Below are positions 6,427 to 6,684 of a stretch of DNA of 6,684 bases, piece by piece. How positions within the stretch are numbered: the first letter of the stretch is position 1; each line of letters opens with the position of its first letter. The notes below the pieces were generated by a model that saw only the letters and a list, made by a program, of their open reading frames with translations, searched no databases and was not told the DNA's origin. Source of the stretch: an uncultured Opitutales bacterium (GTDB taxonomy: Bacteria > Verrucomicrobiota > Verrucomicrobiia > Opitutales > UBA2995); assembly GCA_937920335.1 (NCBI GenBank), contig CALGUT010000237.1, positions 1 to 6,684 on the forward strand, read 5' to 3'. Made by a program: the position numbers and the translations under genes.

Positions 6427-6684
<258 letters not shown>

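Overview
This 6.7 kb window is a bacterial chromosomal segment of moderate GC content. It carries six protein-coding genes and the 3' end of an rRNA operon. No mobile element, integrase, CRISPR array, tRNA or phage gene was seen. The ECF sigma / small membrane protein / bactofilin-like RDD cluster, the weak Shine-Dalgarno use and the protein style suggest the PVC group, perhaps Verrucomicrobiota (Opitutae-like). This is an inference with low to moderate confidence; the 23S fragment in the window could settle it.

Left part (1-2359). A family 2 glycosyltransferase is read rightward and is cut by the left window edge. Its C-terminal domain is a complete TIGR04283-type transferase. The 65 or so residues before it look like the membrane tail of a second glycosyltransferase, so the full gene may be a two-enzyme fusion. 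It converges with a leftward cardiolipin synthase gene carrying two HKD motifs, and the two stop codons touch with no base between them.

Middle (2421-5118). Three leftward genes form a tight operon: an ECF sigma factor, a small protein with two membrane segments whose start overlaps the sigma gene (candidate anti-sigma factor), and a 538-residue envelope protein whose start lies one base after the previous stop. The envelope protein joins a signal peptide, five or six degenerate bactofilin-like repeats, a multi-helix membrane region and a C-terminal RDD domain. A rho-independent terminator follows it. The most economical reading is an envelope-responsive signalling unit: regulator, its membrane anchor, and an envelope effector or sensor. 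It is the most interesting part of the window.

Right part (5119-6684). A short AT-rich divergent intergenic region separates the sigma operon from a rightward exonuclease III / AP endonuclease gene of the APE1-like type. This gene converges on a leftward rRNA operon, of which the 3' end of 23S, a spacer with hairpins, 5S and a terminator are in the window.
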